From positions 1-64,000 of the forward strand of contig NZ_MKQR01000018.1 in the NCBI RefSeq assembly GCF_001940455.1: a DNA stretch of 64,000 nucleotides. Reading direction: 5' to 3'. The notes under the pieces are model-generated. The model was not told the origin of the DNA. It did not search any database and saw nothing but the letters and a program-made list of their open reading frames with translations. This document shows positions 9,166 through 16,783 of the stretch, one piece after another (the stretch's first letter is position 1; the number at the start of each line of letters is the position of its first letter). The position numbers were made by a program, and so were the translations under genes. The DNA comes from Actinokineospora bangkokensis. GTDB lineage: Bacteria > Actinomycetota > Actinomycetes > Mycobacteriales > Pseudonocardiaceae.

Positions 9166-9654
9166 TCAGTGCCGCTGGTCGACGGCGTAGTCGGCGGGGA
9201 GGGTGCCGAGCTTGGCGGCGATGCGGGCGAGGGCGGCGCGGTCGGCCTTGGTGAGGCGGTCGAGGACGAGCTCGCGGACGGCCCGGACGTGCACGGGGGC
9301 CGCGGCCTGGACGACCTCGAAGCCGAGGTCGGTGAGGATCGCGAGGGTGTAGCGGCCGTCGGCGGGGTCGGGGGTCCGGGTGACCCAGGAGCGGGCCTCC
9401 AGGCGCTTGACGACGTTGGAGAGGCGGGAGAGGGAGCCGTTGGTGAGGTAGGCCAGCTCGCTCATGCGCAGGGTGCGGGCGGGGGCCTCGGAGATCTGGC
9501 TGAGGGTCATGTACTCGAACAGGGTCAGGCCCGCCGCGCGGTGCAGGGGGGCCTCCAGCCTGCCCGGCATCAGCAGCGCCAGGGAGATCAGACCGGTCCA
9601 GGCGTCCTTCTCGGCCGGGTCGAGCCAGCGCGGTGGCGGGGGGTCTGCTGTCAC
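9166..9654 (-). CDS. MarR-family transcriptional regulator
   Basis: This 162-aa winged-helix regulator has a dimerisation N-terminus, a recognition region (LRMSELAYLTNGSLSRLSNVV at about 68-88, with RLSNVVKRLEARSW) and a DPADGRYTLAILTDLG wing. It is divergent from a RidA-like gene, with an extensive inverted repeat in the gap that is a natural operator. Start chosen: GTG at 9654, with a GTGGGG stretch just upstream. A much longer open frame upstream runs through the neighbouring gene and is not credible. MarR proteins commonly repress themselves and a divergent detoxification gene and are released by small aromatic or oxidant ligands. Confidence 0.85.
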   Translation of the reverse strand: MTADPPPPRWLDPAEKDAWTGLISLALLMPGRLEAPLHRAAGLTLFEYMTLSQISEAPARTLRMSELAYLTNGSLSRLSNVVKRLEARSWVTRTPDPADGRYTLAILTDLGFEVVQAAAPVHVRAVRELVLDRLTKADRAALARIAAKLGTLPADYAVDQRH

Positions 9655-9709
9655 CGCCCCACTGTACTGACCGCTGTTGGCACTGACCGCTTGTCGACAC
9701 TGAGCACGG

Positions 9710-9764
9710 TTGACTTCAAGCGTGAACTCAAGGCATGCTGGTTTCAGTTCACGCTTGAAGTCAA
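9710..9764. repeat. Perfect 19-bp inverted repeat, probable MarR operator pair
   Basis: TTGACTTCAAGCGTGAACT at 9710-9728 is perfectly inverted at 9746-9764, with a 17-bp spacer. Each arm itself holds a palindromic core TTCA-AGCG-TGAA. Both arms lie between the MarR start and the RidA-like start, and the left arm begins with TTGACT, which could serve as a -35 element. Two upstream direct repeats ACTGACCGCT (9666-9675 and 9682-9691) lie closer to the MarR gene. The sites are read from sequence; MarR binding is inferred. Confidence 0.8.
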
Positions 9765-9783
9765 TCGGATCAGGAGCCGCACC

Positions 9784-10188
9784 ATGGCCGTATCGTTGAT
9801 CAACCCCGAGGGCCACGTCACCGTGCCCGTCTACCACCACGTCGCGGTGGCGACAGGCAGCAGGCAGGTGCACATCGCGGGCCAAGTCGCGTGGGACGGG
9901 GACGGCGAGCTGGTGGCCCCCGGCGACCTGGCGGGCCAGGTCGCACAGGTGTACCGCAAGGTCGCCAAGTCCCTCGCCGCCGCGGGCGCCACGTTCGCCG
10001 ACGTCGTGCGCATCACCTGGTACGCGGCGGGGTGGAAGCGCGAGATGTACGACGACTTCCTGGCGGGCATCGAGCAGGCGCGCCAGGAGCTCGACATCAC
10101 CACACCGCCCGCGGCCCTCATCGGCGTCGACGTCCTCTTCGAGCCCGGCATCCTGGTGGAGGCCGAGGTCACCGCGGTGCTGAGCTGA
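9784..10188 (+). CDS. RidA-family (YjgF/UK114) protein
   Basis: This is a full-length 134-aa single-domain RidA-like protein. Family members form trimers that hydrolyse reactive enamine/imine intermediates or have diverged to other small-molecule roles. Family-like segments include HIAGQVAWDGDGELV, DLAGQVAQVYRKV, AGATFADVVRITWY and a C-terminal EAEVTAVLS strand. The catalytic arginine of classical RidA, normally late in the chain, is not evident: the region reads PAALIGVDVL. It may therefore belong to a Rid subgroup without deaminase activity. GGAG lies upstream of the ATG. The gene is divergent from MarR across the inverted-repeat operator and is likely controlled by it. Confidence 0.85.
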   Translation: MAVSLINPEGHVTVPVYHHVAVATGSRQVHIAGQVAWDGDGELVAPGDLAGQVAQVYRKVAKSLAAAGATFADVVRITWYAAGWKREMYDDFLAGIEQARQELDITTPPAALIGVDVLFEPGILVEAEVTAVLS

Positions 10189-10202
10189 TCGGCACCCCGC
10201 AG

Positions 10203-10238
10203 GAGCCCCCACCGCCGGAGGAGCGGCGGCGGGGGCTC
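10203..10238. terminator. Bidirectional hairpin terminator
   Basis: GAGCCCCCACCGCC (10203-10216) pairs with GGCGGCGGGGGCTC (10225-10238) with one mismatch and an 8-nt loop. It lies between the converging RidA-like and SDR genes. There is no U tract, as is common in high-GC actinomycetes. Confidence 0.75.
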
Positions 10239-10245
10239 AGTCGTG

Positions 10246-11085
10246 TCAGCGGAACGCGGCGACGTTGCGCGCCACCCAGTCCGCGAACGGCCTGGGCGCG
10301 CGGCCCAGCACGTGCTCCACGTCCGGGCTGATGCGCACCTCCGCGGGCAGCGGCGCGCCGATGATGTCCAGGGTGTCGTCGGCCAGGTCAGCGGGGACGG
10401 CCCGCACCATGAACGCCTTGGCCTGCTCCCTCGTCAGCTCCTGGAAGCCGACCGGCTCCCCGATGGCGTCGGCGATGGCAGCCGCCTGCTGCCGGGGGGT
10501 GATCACCTCCGGGCCGGTCAGCTCGTACACCGCCCCGGAGTGCTTGTCCGCCACCAGGCACGCCGCCGCGACCTCCGCGATGTCGAGCGGGTCGACCACC
10601 GGGATCCCCACGTCGCCGAAGGGCGCGGCGACGACCCTGTCCGCGCGCACCGACCCCGCCCACCCGAGCGCGTTGGAGGCGAAACCGCCGGGTCGCAGGA
10701 TCGACCACGTGGCACCGGCCCCGCGGACCGCGTCCTCGATCTCCCGCACGACCACCCGCGTCGTCCCGCGCGGCCTGGTCGACACCCCCTGCGACGACAG
10801 CAGCACCACCCGTCCCACACCACCGGCCACCGCCCGGGCCACGACCTCGGACGGCCCCGCCGACCCGGCGTGCATGTCCCCGGACAGCAGCAGGAACAGC
10901 GCGGAGGCGCCGTCCAGCGCCCGCTCCACCTGCGCGGGGTCGGAGAGGTCGGCGGCCACGTGCCGCACCCCGGCGGGCACCTCCGCCGGCCGCCGCGACA
11001 CCGCCGTCACGTCCTGCCCCGCCCCGGCCAGCACCCGCGTCAACGCGCCGCCCACGTTCCCGGTGGCCCCGGTCACCACGATCAT
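10246..11085 (-). CDS. NmrA-like SDR-family NAD(P)-binding protein
   Basis: This 279-aa atypical short-chain dehydrogenase begins with the nucleotide-binding motif VTGATGNVGGALTRVLAG at residues 4-21 and contains VVLLSSQGV and ATWSILRPGGFASNAL segments typical of NmrA/QOR2-like NAD(P)H-binding proteins. The YxxxK catalytic pair of classical SDRs is not obvious, as in NmrA-type redox sensors and some azoreductase-like or ubiquinone-reductase-like members. GAGGAG precedes the ATG. The gene is divergent from an HxlR regulator, a frequent pairing in which HxlR controls the adjacent reductase in response to electrophiles. The substrate is unknown. Confidence 0.85.
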   Translation of the reverse strand: MIVVTGATGNVGGALTRVLAGAGQDVTAVSRRPAEVPAGVRHVAADLSDPAQVERALDGASALFLLLSGDMHAGSAGPSEVVARAVAGGVGRVVLLSSQGVSTRPRGTTRVVVREIEDAVRGAGATWSILRPGGFASNALGWAGSVRADRVVAAPFGDVGIPVVDPLDIAEVAAACLVADKHSGAVYELTGPEVITPRQQAAAIADAIGEPVGFQELTREQAKAFMVRAVPADLADDTLDIIGAPLPAEVRISPDVEHVLGRAPRPFADWVARNVAAFR

Positions 11086-11147
11086 GTCCCGCTCCTCGCT
11101 CGTTCTCCCTGTGCTCCGGCGACGCTAGGGAAAGCGGCTAACTCGTC

Positions 11148-11171
11148 GTAAGCACGTACCTCCGGGTAAGC
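11148..11171. promoter_or_regulatory. Candidate HxlR binding repeats
   Basis: GTAAGC occurs twice in direct orientation (11148-11153 and 11166-11171), 18 bp apart, in the gap between the divergent SDR and HxlR genes. The second copy overlaps TAAGCT, seven bases before the HxlR ATG, which has no Shine-Dalgarno and might be leaderless. This is weak evidence based on position and repetition only. Confidence 0.3.
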
Positions 11172-11178
11172 TCCCGAC

Positions 11179-11541
11179 ATGGCGGAAGGCGCGCAGTTCA
11201 CGGGCAGCGGCACCGGCGACCGCTATGACGTCTTTCACGCCGACTGCCCCGCGCGCGGGGTCATCGACCACATCACGAGCAAGTGGGGCATCTGGGTCCT
11301 GGTCCGGCTCCAGTCGGAGGACCTGCGCTTCTTCGAGCTGCGCGAGAGCATCCTGGGCATCAGCGAGAAGATGCTGTCGCAGACCCTGCGCGCCCTCATC
11401 GACGACGACCTCCTCTGGCGCCGCGTCGAGCCCACCACCCCGCCGCGGGTCACCTACGGGCTGACCGAGTTCGGCCGGGAGATCACCGAGCCGCTGCAGG
11501 AGCTGTTCGACCGGGTCACCACCCGGCTCGGCGGCCGGTAG
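11179..11541 (+). CDS. HxlR-family winged-helix regulator
   Basis: This 120-aa protein has the HxlR layout: Cys23 in a CPARGVIDHITSKWGIWVL segment, then FFELRESILGISEKMLSQTL (recognition helix), a wing with PPRVTYGLTEFG, and a C-terminal amphipathic helix. The Cys-Pro-hydrophobic start is the site that in HypR/QorR-type members senses disulfide or electrophile stress. The gene is divergent from the SDR gene, which is its likely target. The start ATG lacks a ribosome-binding site, so leaderless translation is possible. Confidence 0.88.
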   Translation: MAEGAQFTGSGTGDRYDVFHADCPARGVIDHITSKWGIWVLVRLQSEDLRFFELRESILGISEKMLSQTLRALIDDDLLWRRVEPTTPPRVTYGLTEFGREITEPLQELFDRVTTRLGGR

Positions 11542-11577
11542 CGCGCGCTCGACGCCCCGGGCGGCCAAGCGCCTGAA

Positions 11578-11593
11578 ATTCGTCTAGACCATT
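11578..11593. promoter_or_regulatory. DasR-like (dre) operator upstream of the glucanase
   Basis: ATTCGTCTAGACCATT matches the dre consensus ACTGGTCTAGACCAGT at 13 of 16 positions, including the full GTCTAGAC core plus CA. It overlaps a TTGACC (11592-11597) that could be a -35 element for the downstream glucan-degrading enzyme. DasR is the GntR-type repressor of chitin/GlcNAc utilisation in actinomycetes. The consensus is recalled from family knowledge; binding is inferred. Confidence 0.5.
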
Positions 11594-11709
11594 GACCGGC
11601 CTCCGCGGCGCGTGCCACAGTGCAATCACCGTTCGTCGACGATGGTCGCCCCGTGCACCGCTTTTCGCATTCCCCCTCGGAACACCCACCCCGAACAAGG
11701 GAGTCGCCG

Positions 11710-13329
11710 TTGCGCACCCGTAGAAGGCCGCGTCTCCGCAGGAAGCTGTCGGCGCTCGTCGCCGCGCTCGCGACGACCACGTCGGTGGTGGTGCTGGGCG
11801 GCGCCACCCCGGCCGCCGCCGTCGGCCCCGCCCTGCTCCCCCTGTCCATCACGAACTCCACCGGCCGCGCCGACGCCGTGCACCTGTACGTGCTCGGCAC
11901 GAACCTGAGCACCGGCAGGCTCGGCTACGTCAACGCGGCGGGCACCTTCACCGCGTGGCCCGCGGGCGGCAACCCGCCGACCCCCGCGCCCGACGTCTCC
12001 ATCCCCGGCCCCGCGGGCGGCGCCAGCAAGACGATCCAGGTGCCGCGCGGGATCTCCGGGCGGGTGTACTTCTCGATGGGCCAGAAGTTGAACTTCTACC
12101 TGACCCCGGACGGGCTCGTGCAGCCGGCGCCCTGGGCCGCGGGTGACTCCAACCGCGACATCCTGTTCGACTGGAGCGAGTTCACCTACAACGACGCGGG
12201 CCTGTGGTTGAACAGCTCGCAGGTGGACATGTTCGCCATCCCGCACACGGTGAGCGTCACCCCCGGCTCCGGAGCGGTGAAGTCCACCGGCACGGTGGTC
12301 TCCGGCGGGCGCAACGGCGTCATCAACGGCATCAAGGCGCAATCGGGTTGGGGCGGTTCGGTGTACACCCGCTCCGACGGCACCGTGCTGCGCGTGCTGG
12401 CCCCCGGCAAGGCGGCCGACGCCGGGCTGCTCAGCAGCACCTACCTCGACCCGTACATCACCTCGGCGTGGAACGCCTACACCACCAAGACGCTGACCGT
12501 CGTGCCCTTCGGCGACCAGCCGAACCTGAAGTACTTCGGCCGCACCTCGGGCACCACGATGACCTTTACCAACGCGGCGGGCCAGCGGGTCGCCTCGTTC
12601 GCCAAGCCGTCCTCGGCCAACGTCTGGGGTTGCGACGGCGCCCTGGCCGCGCCGAACGACCAGGTCGTCGGCCCGATCTCGCGCACCCTGTGCGCCGCGC
12701 TCAACCGCGGCACGCTGGGCACGGTCGACACCCAGCCCAGCACCGACGCGAGCGCCTTCTACCGCAGCAACCCCACCAACCAGTACGCCCGGCTGGTGCA
12801 CGCGAACATGCTCGACGGCAAGGCCTACGCCTTCGCCTTCGACGACGTCGGCGCCTTCGAGTCGCTGGTGCACGACGGCAGCCCCCGCGCGGCGGGCATC
12901 ACCCTGGACAGCTTCACCGGCGGCGGCACCACCCCGCCCCCGTCCTCGGGCACCCGCCTCATCAGCGACTGGAACGGCAAGTGCATCACCGTGCCGAACC
13001 AGAGCTACGCCGACGGCACCCGCTTGCAGACCTGGGGTTGCGACGGCTCCGCCGCCCAGAGCTGGACCTTCACCGGCGGCACCATCAAGACCCAGAACAA
13101 CATGTGCGTCGACGTCGCGTGGGGCTCCACGGCCAACGGCGCCGCCATCCAGATCGCCACGTGCAGCGGCAACCCCGCCCAGCAGTTCGTCCTCAGCGGC
13201 GCGGGCGACCTGGTCAACCCCCAGGCCAACAAGTGCGTCGACATCTCGGACTGGAACGGCAACAACGGCGCCGTCCTCGCCCTGTGGGAGTGCGCGGGCA
13301 CGGCCAACCAGAAGTGGCACACCGGCTGA
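11710..13329 (+). CDS. Secreted GH64 beta-1,3-glucanase with ricin-type lectin domain
   Basis: This 539-aa extracellular enzyme starts with an Arg-rich signal peptide (RTRRRPRLRRKLSALVAAL, cleavage near TPAAA). A thaumatin-like GH64 catalytic region follows (about 35-395), with family-like PLSITNSTGRADAVHLYVLG, GRVYFSMGQKLNFYL, DWSEFTYNDAGLWLNSSQVD and ASAFYRSNPTNQYARLVHAN stretches; the Glu/Asp pair in that region is the probable catalytic pair. After a TPPPSSG linker comes a ricin-B/CBM13 domain (about 410-539) with three QxW-type repeats (AQSWTF, AQQFVL, NQKWHTG). Start: TTG at 11710, six bases after AAGGGAG. It likely degrades fungal or oomycete beta-1,3-glucan. A DasR-like box lies upstream. 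Confidence 0.92.
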   Translation: MRTRRRPRLRRKLSALVAALATTTSVVVLGGATPAAAVGPALLPLSITNSTGRADAVHLYVLGTNLSTGRLGYVNAAGTFTAWPAGGNPPTPAPDVSIPGPAGGASKTIQVPRGISGRVYFSMGQKLNFYLTPDGLVQPAPWAAGDSNRDILFDWSEFTYNDAGLWLNSSQVDMFAIPHTVSVTPGSGAVKSTGTVVSGGRNGVINGIKAQSGWGGSVYTRSDGTVLRVLAPGKAADAGLLSSTYLDPYITSAWNAYTTKTLTVVPFGDQPNLKYFGRTSGTTMTFTNAAGQRVASFAKPSSANVWGCDGALAAPNDQVVGPISRTLCAALNRGTLGTVDTQPSTDASAFYRSNPTNQYARLVHANMLDGKAYAFAFDDVGAFESLVHDGSPRAAGITLDSFTGGGTTPPPSSGTRLISDWNGKCITVPNQSYADGTRLQTWGCDGSAAQSWTFTGGTIKTQNNMCVDVAWGSTANGAAIQIATCSGNPAQQFVLSGAGDLVNPQANKCVDISDWNGNNGAVLALWECAGTANQKWHTG

Positions 13330-13343
13330 CGCCCGCTCCGGTG

Positions 13344-13826
13344 TCACCAGAGGTCGACGTCGTCCTCGTCGTCGACCGGGTGCTGACGGGCGGGGCGGCG
13401 CGGTGGGGGTGGTTGCCTGCGCACGGGCGCCGGTTGGCGCAGCGGCGGAGGGTCTTCCGCCGCGTGGTAGAGCGTCTGGTCGGGTGCGTCGGGGACGCGG
13501 TCCGGCGGGAAGTGCTTGGTGATGATGGACATGGCCTCCGTCCCGGCGCCCAGGGGGGCGAAGGCCTCGGCCGCCCGGTGGGCCGCCTGGCTCCTGGCCG
13601 CGCCGACCGTCTGCTTGATCAGCTGGGTGAGGCGGGCGGGGCCGAGGTCGCAGGCGCGGTGGCCGAGGGTGATGTCCTCCAGGGCGCCGGTGATGCCGAC
13701 GGTGACGGTGACCGACCTGTCCGGGGACGCGACGGTCACCTGCTCGGTGTGCACGCGCTCGGTGAGCGCGGCGGCGCGGGCCTGGATGTCGGCCACGCGG
13801 GCCCGCAGCTGGTCGAGGGGTTCCAC
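13344..13826 (-). CDS. YbaB/EbfC-family DNA-binding-like protein of the ESX cluster
   Basis: This 160-aa protein has a YbaB-like N-terminal two thirds: a long helix (LDQLRARVADIQARAAALTERV), a beta region TVASPDRSVTVTVGITGALEDITL and a second helix ending in AHRAAEAFAPL. The tail is Pro-rich and acidic (QHPVDDEDDVDLW). YbaB-family proteins frequently sit at the end of actinobacterial ESX-substrate clusters, as here, after EspG. A GTG at 13826 with AGAGGAC upstream is the likely start; a longer frame would run into the upstream gene. It is the last of six minus-strand genes. Whether it binds DNA or has a structural role in the secretion cluster is unknown. Confidence 0.75.
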   Translation of the reverse strand: MEPLDQLRARVADIQARAAALTERVHTEQVTVASPDRSVTVTVGITGALEDITLGHRACDLGPARLTQLIKQTVGAARSQAAHRAAEAFAPLGAGTEAMSIITKHFPPDRVPDAPDQTLYHAAEDPPPLRQPAPVRRQPPPPRRPARQHPVDDEDDVDLW

Positions 13827-13836
13827 GGTCGTCCTC

Positions 13837-14574
13837 TCAGTCCACCACCGCGGCGAGGCGGCGGGCGATGCGGGCGGGGTCGGCCGGGGCCGCGCTGAGC
13901 CAGCCGTTGTCGGAGATGGCCAGGTAGCGGCCGCGCGGGGTGTCGAACCAGGTGATGACCGGGGCCAACCTGGTGCGGGCGGCGGTGACGCCGAACTGGC
14001 CACCGGAGACCCGCTCGTCCACCAGCTCGGCGAGGCGGTCGGCGTCGGTGCGCTTGCCGTGCGCCCGCTCGAACCCGTCCGCCCAGTCCGGCTCGCGGCC
14101 GCTCTGTCCCACCGGGACGGACAGGGCCTGCCCCGGGCCCGCGGGCGCCTCGGGGAGCAGGGCCACGACCTCGTCGAGGACGGCCCCGGGGCGCGTGCCC
14201 AGGACCGAGAGGGCGCCGTCCGGGTGCATCACGCCCACGACGCCCTGCCCCCGGGCCACCGCGCCGCGGGCCCGCAGGAGACCGGACGCCCCCGTGGCCG
14301 GGCAGGGGCGGTCGAGGTAGCCGACGACGTCGACGGCGAGGTCGGACTCGGCCAGCACGCCCAGCAGGACCGCCAGTTCCGGGTCCACACCGCGCGCCGA
14401 CCACAGCCCGCGCGCGGTGAGGCTGTCGCGGACCCGCTCCGCGACGCGGGCGCGCTCGGCCATCGTCGCGCCCGCGCTGGGGGCGCCGAGCGGGTGCGGC
14501 AGCCTGCCCAGCCCCAGCGCGGACCAGGTGATGTCCAGCTCGGCCTCGTCGAGCCGGTGGGTCGTGGCGATCAC
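13837..14574 (-). CDS. EspG-family ESX secretion-associated protein
   Basis: This 245-aa cytosolic protein matches the EspG family, chaperones that bind PE/PPE-type ESX substrates and keep them soluble for delivery to the secretion ATPase. Family-like segments are LDITWSALGLGRLPHPL near the N-terminus and GQFGVTAARTRLAPVITWFDTPRGRYL near the C-terminus. The start GTG overlaps the upstream PPE-like gene by 4 bp (GTGA), indicating coupled synthesis of chaperone and presumed client. The ESX membrane machinery is not encoded in the window, so the cluster must use an apparatus encoded elsewhere. Confidence 0.82.
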   Translation of the reverse strand: MIATTHRLDEAELDITWSALGLGRLPHPLGAPSAGATMAERARVAERVRDSLTARGLWSARGVDPELAVLLGVLAESDLAVDVVGYLDRPCPATGASGLLRARGAVARGQGVVGVMHPDGALSVLGTRPGAVLDEVVALLPEAPAGPGQALSVPVGQSGREPDWADGFERAHGKRTDADRLAELVDERVSGGQFGVTAARTRLAPVITWFDTPRGRYLAISDNGWLSAAPADPARIARRLAAVVD

Positions 14575-16355
14575 TGCGCCTCCCAGGTCGCGCGCTTCTT
14601 GAACGAGGCCCCGATGACCGGGGGCGGCAACCGCAGGTCGTCCTCGTCGTCGAACAGGGACTCACCCTCCACGTAGGAGGGTGCCTTGCGCTCCAGGTCC
14701 TCCGCGCCCTCGCGGGACCCGCCCGCCGCGCCGCCCGCGCCACCGGGCGGGACCTGGCGGGAACCCTGCCCGCGGGCGCCACCCGCGTGCTCGTCGGGGA
14801 CGCCCGCCGCGCCGCCCGCCTGGTACCGGCCTGCACCCGCGCCCGCGCCCTCGCCGGTGGGCCCGAACCCGCGCGCGCCCTCGGCACCGCGGCCCCCGAG
14901 CCCGCCCACGCCACCAGAACCCGCACCGCCTGCACCGAGCCCGCCGACCGAGCGGCCGAGACCCGACCCGCCACCGACCCCGCCGGGCTCCCCCGCGAGG
15001 CCCGCGCCGGATCGCCCAGCGCCGGGCAGCCCCGTGCCGGCGCGCCCGGTCGCGGGCAGGCCCGTGGTGGGCTTGCCCGAACCGAGGCCGCTGGGGCCGC
15101 GCCCGATACCGCTGAGGTCAGCAGGCGTGCGACCAGAGCCGCCGATCCCCGCACCGCCCGCACCGAGCCCACCCGCGCCGGGCTCGACGAGACCGCCGGT
15201 CCCGCGGGGGCCCGAACCGATCCCGCCCAGCCCACCCGCGGGCAGCCCACCCGTCGCGGGTACGCCGACCCCACTGGGCCCGCTGCCGATGCCCGCCACC
15301 CCGCTCGCGCTCGTCCCGGCGGAGGACTGGGCGCCCGCGGACCGGCCGACGCCGCTCGGGCCCGCGCCGCCGGTGAGCCCGGCGGCGAAGGCCTGCGCGT
15401 CGAACGCGGGCGCCGACCCGGGGGCCGATCCGGTGCTGGGGCGGGTGATCGACCCCGGGCCCGCCCCGGCGGTGAGGTCACCGGCCCCGAACGCGGCCGC
15501 CGAGGTGCCCCGGTTGCCCGCGGGGTCGCCGCCCAGCCCCAGGGACCCGCTGAACGAGCCCGACGGCCCGCCGCCCCCGCCCGGCTGCGCGGCAGCGCCT
15601 CCCGGCGGGGCCCCGACGCGGGTCGGCACCGCGGGCGCGCCCACAGCCACCGGTCGTTCCGCCACCGCACCACCCGGGCCCACCGCCGAAGCCTCGGTGG
15701 GGGTCGTCGGAGAGAGCGTGCGACCGGGCTCGGACGCCGGGTCCGTGCTCGGCTCGACGAGCACCGCGTGCTTCACGCCGCCGTCGGTGGCGCCGAGCCG
15801 GTCCGGTGGCCGGTCGAAGGCGGGCAGGGCCGCGTCGACACCGCGCGACTCGGCCTCCAGCGACGTCATCACCTCCACCGCCTGCTGGTGGGCCTGGTCG
15901 GCCCGCGCGGACAGGGCGGACAGGTCCGCGAGCGCGGCGTAGAAGCCGACCGGGCCCGCCACGGCGATCCCCTGCGCGATGGTGGCGTCCCAGTCGAACA
16001 GCACCGGCTCGGGCATCAGCGCCCGCGCCCTGGCCGCCAGCTCGCCCTGGGCGTCGATGCCGCGCGCCACGTCGCAGGCCGTGGCCGCGGTGTCCTGGCC
16101 CCAGTCGGCCAGCTCCGCCGCCGCCCGCCGGGCCTGGTCGGCCGACTCGCCCTGCCACCCGGACTCGGTGCCGCGCACCTCCTCGGCGAACTGCCTGGTC
16201 GAGCGGCCGATGGCGTCGGCGAGGTCGACCCACTCGCCCGCCAGCGCCGCCGCCGCGGCCGGGTCGGTGTCGTCGTGCACCGCCCGGTACAGCTCCTCGT
16301 GCGACCGCGAGGCCCAGTTGACCTCCTCGGTGATCGCAGGCTCCCCCCGCCTCAC
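14571..16355 (-). CDS. PPE-like/WXG-type ESX substrate with long Gly/Pro-rich C-terminus
   Basis: This 594-aa protein has about 180 residues of helical PPE/WXG-like sequence containing a turn GWQGESADQARRAAAEL. About 350 residues of low-complexity Gly/Ala/Pro sequence follow, with many short GSGPSGVG-like units, then a charged tail with FDDEDDLRLPPPVIG. The layout matches actinobacterial PPE-type secreted proteins. Two adjacent GTG codons (16358, 16355) follow GGGGAGGGGAC; the second overlaps the stop of the preceding gene as GTGA. The next gene encodes EspG, the expected chaperone. The function of the disordered C-terminus is unknown; a surface or cell-wall role is speculation. Confidence 0.75.
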   Translation of the reverse strand: MRRGEPAITEEVNWASRSHEELYRAVHDDTDPAAAAALAGEWVDLADAIGRSTRQFAEEVRGTESGWQGESADQARRAAAELADWGQDTAATACDVARGIDAQGELAARARALMPEPVLFDWDATIAQGIAVAGPVGFYAALADLSALSARADQAHQQAVEVMTSLEAESRGVDAALPAFDRPPDRLGATDGGVKHAVLVEPSTDPASEPGRTLSPTTPTEASAVGPGGAVAERPVAVGAPAVPTRVGAPPGGAAAQPGGGGGPSGSFSGSLGLGGDPAGNRGTSAAAFGAGDLTAGAGPGSITRPSTGSAPGSAPAFDAQAFAAGLTGGAGPSGVGRSAGAQSSAGTSASGVAGIGSGPSGVGVPATGGLPAGGLGGIGSGPRGTGGLVEPGAGGLGAGGAGIGGSGRTPADLSGIGRGPSGLGSGKPTTGLPATGRAGTGLPGAGRSGAGLAGEPGGVGGGSGLGRSVGGLGAGGAGSGGVGGLGGRGAEGARGFGPTGEGAGAGAGRYQAGGAAGVPDEHAGGARGQGSRQVPPGGAGGAAGGSREGAEDLERKAPSYVEGESLFDDEDDLRLPPPVIGASFKKRATWEAQ

Positions 16356-16783
16356 CACGTCCCCTCCCCGCTGATCCGCCGGAACGCGCGCGCCGCGCCC
16401 TCGTCGCTGTCCTGGAACGCCCTGATCGCCGCGTCGACGGCCACCAGCGCCGCCGACACCACCGCGAGGTAGTCGGTGAGCACCCCGGCCATGGACCCGT
16501 CCGCGCCGTCGGCCGTGCCGCCGAACTTGCGCCCCATGGCCCAGCCCACCTCGTGCCCGCCCAGCGGCACCGGCCGGTTCAGCGACCGGGCCCGCGCCAG
16601 CCACCCGGCGGCGTCGTCGTGCTGCTCGCGCAGGGCCCGGCGCAACCGGTCCCCCGCCTCGGGGTCGAGCAGGACCCGCCCGGCGGCGACCTCCTCGGCC
16701 AGCGCGCGCACCGACGCGGTGGCCGCCCGCAGCTGCTCCGGCACGGCCCCCACCTCCCCGGTCACGTCGGTCTTCTCGGTCAC
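16352..16783 (-). CDS. Small helical protein of the ESX cluster (143 aa)
   Basis: This 143-aa, all-helical, Ala-rich protein begins TEKTDVTGEVGAVPEQLRAA and has a middle GGHEVGWAMGRKFGG segment and a C-terminal helix pair ending RRISGEGTW. Size, helicity and position between two large ESX-type genes suggest a WXG100-superfamily-like or excreted small partner, but I do not see a clean WXG motif. The start GTG and the stop both overlap neighbours by 4 bp (GTGA), so its translation is coupled to both. It has no signal peptide, consistent with a type VII substrate. Confidence 0.7.
   Translation of the reverse strand: MTEKTDVTGEVGAVPEQLRAATASVRALAEEVAAGRVLLDPEAGDRLRRALREQHDDAAGWLARARSLNRPVPLGGHEVGWAMGRKFGGTADGADGSMAGVLTDYLAVVSAALVAVDAAIRAFQDSDEGAARAFRRISGEGTW

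Noticed and set aside
5926-10188. 1420-aa frame overlapping the RHS gene and ending in the RidA-like gene
   Set aside because: Only the last 134 codons (from 9784) are real. The remainder is His/Arg-rich shadow of the RHS gene.
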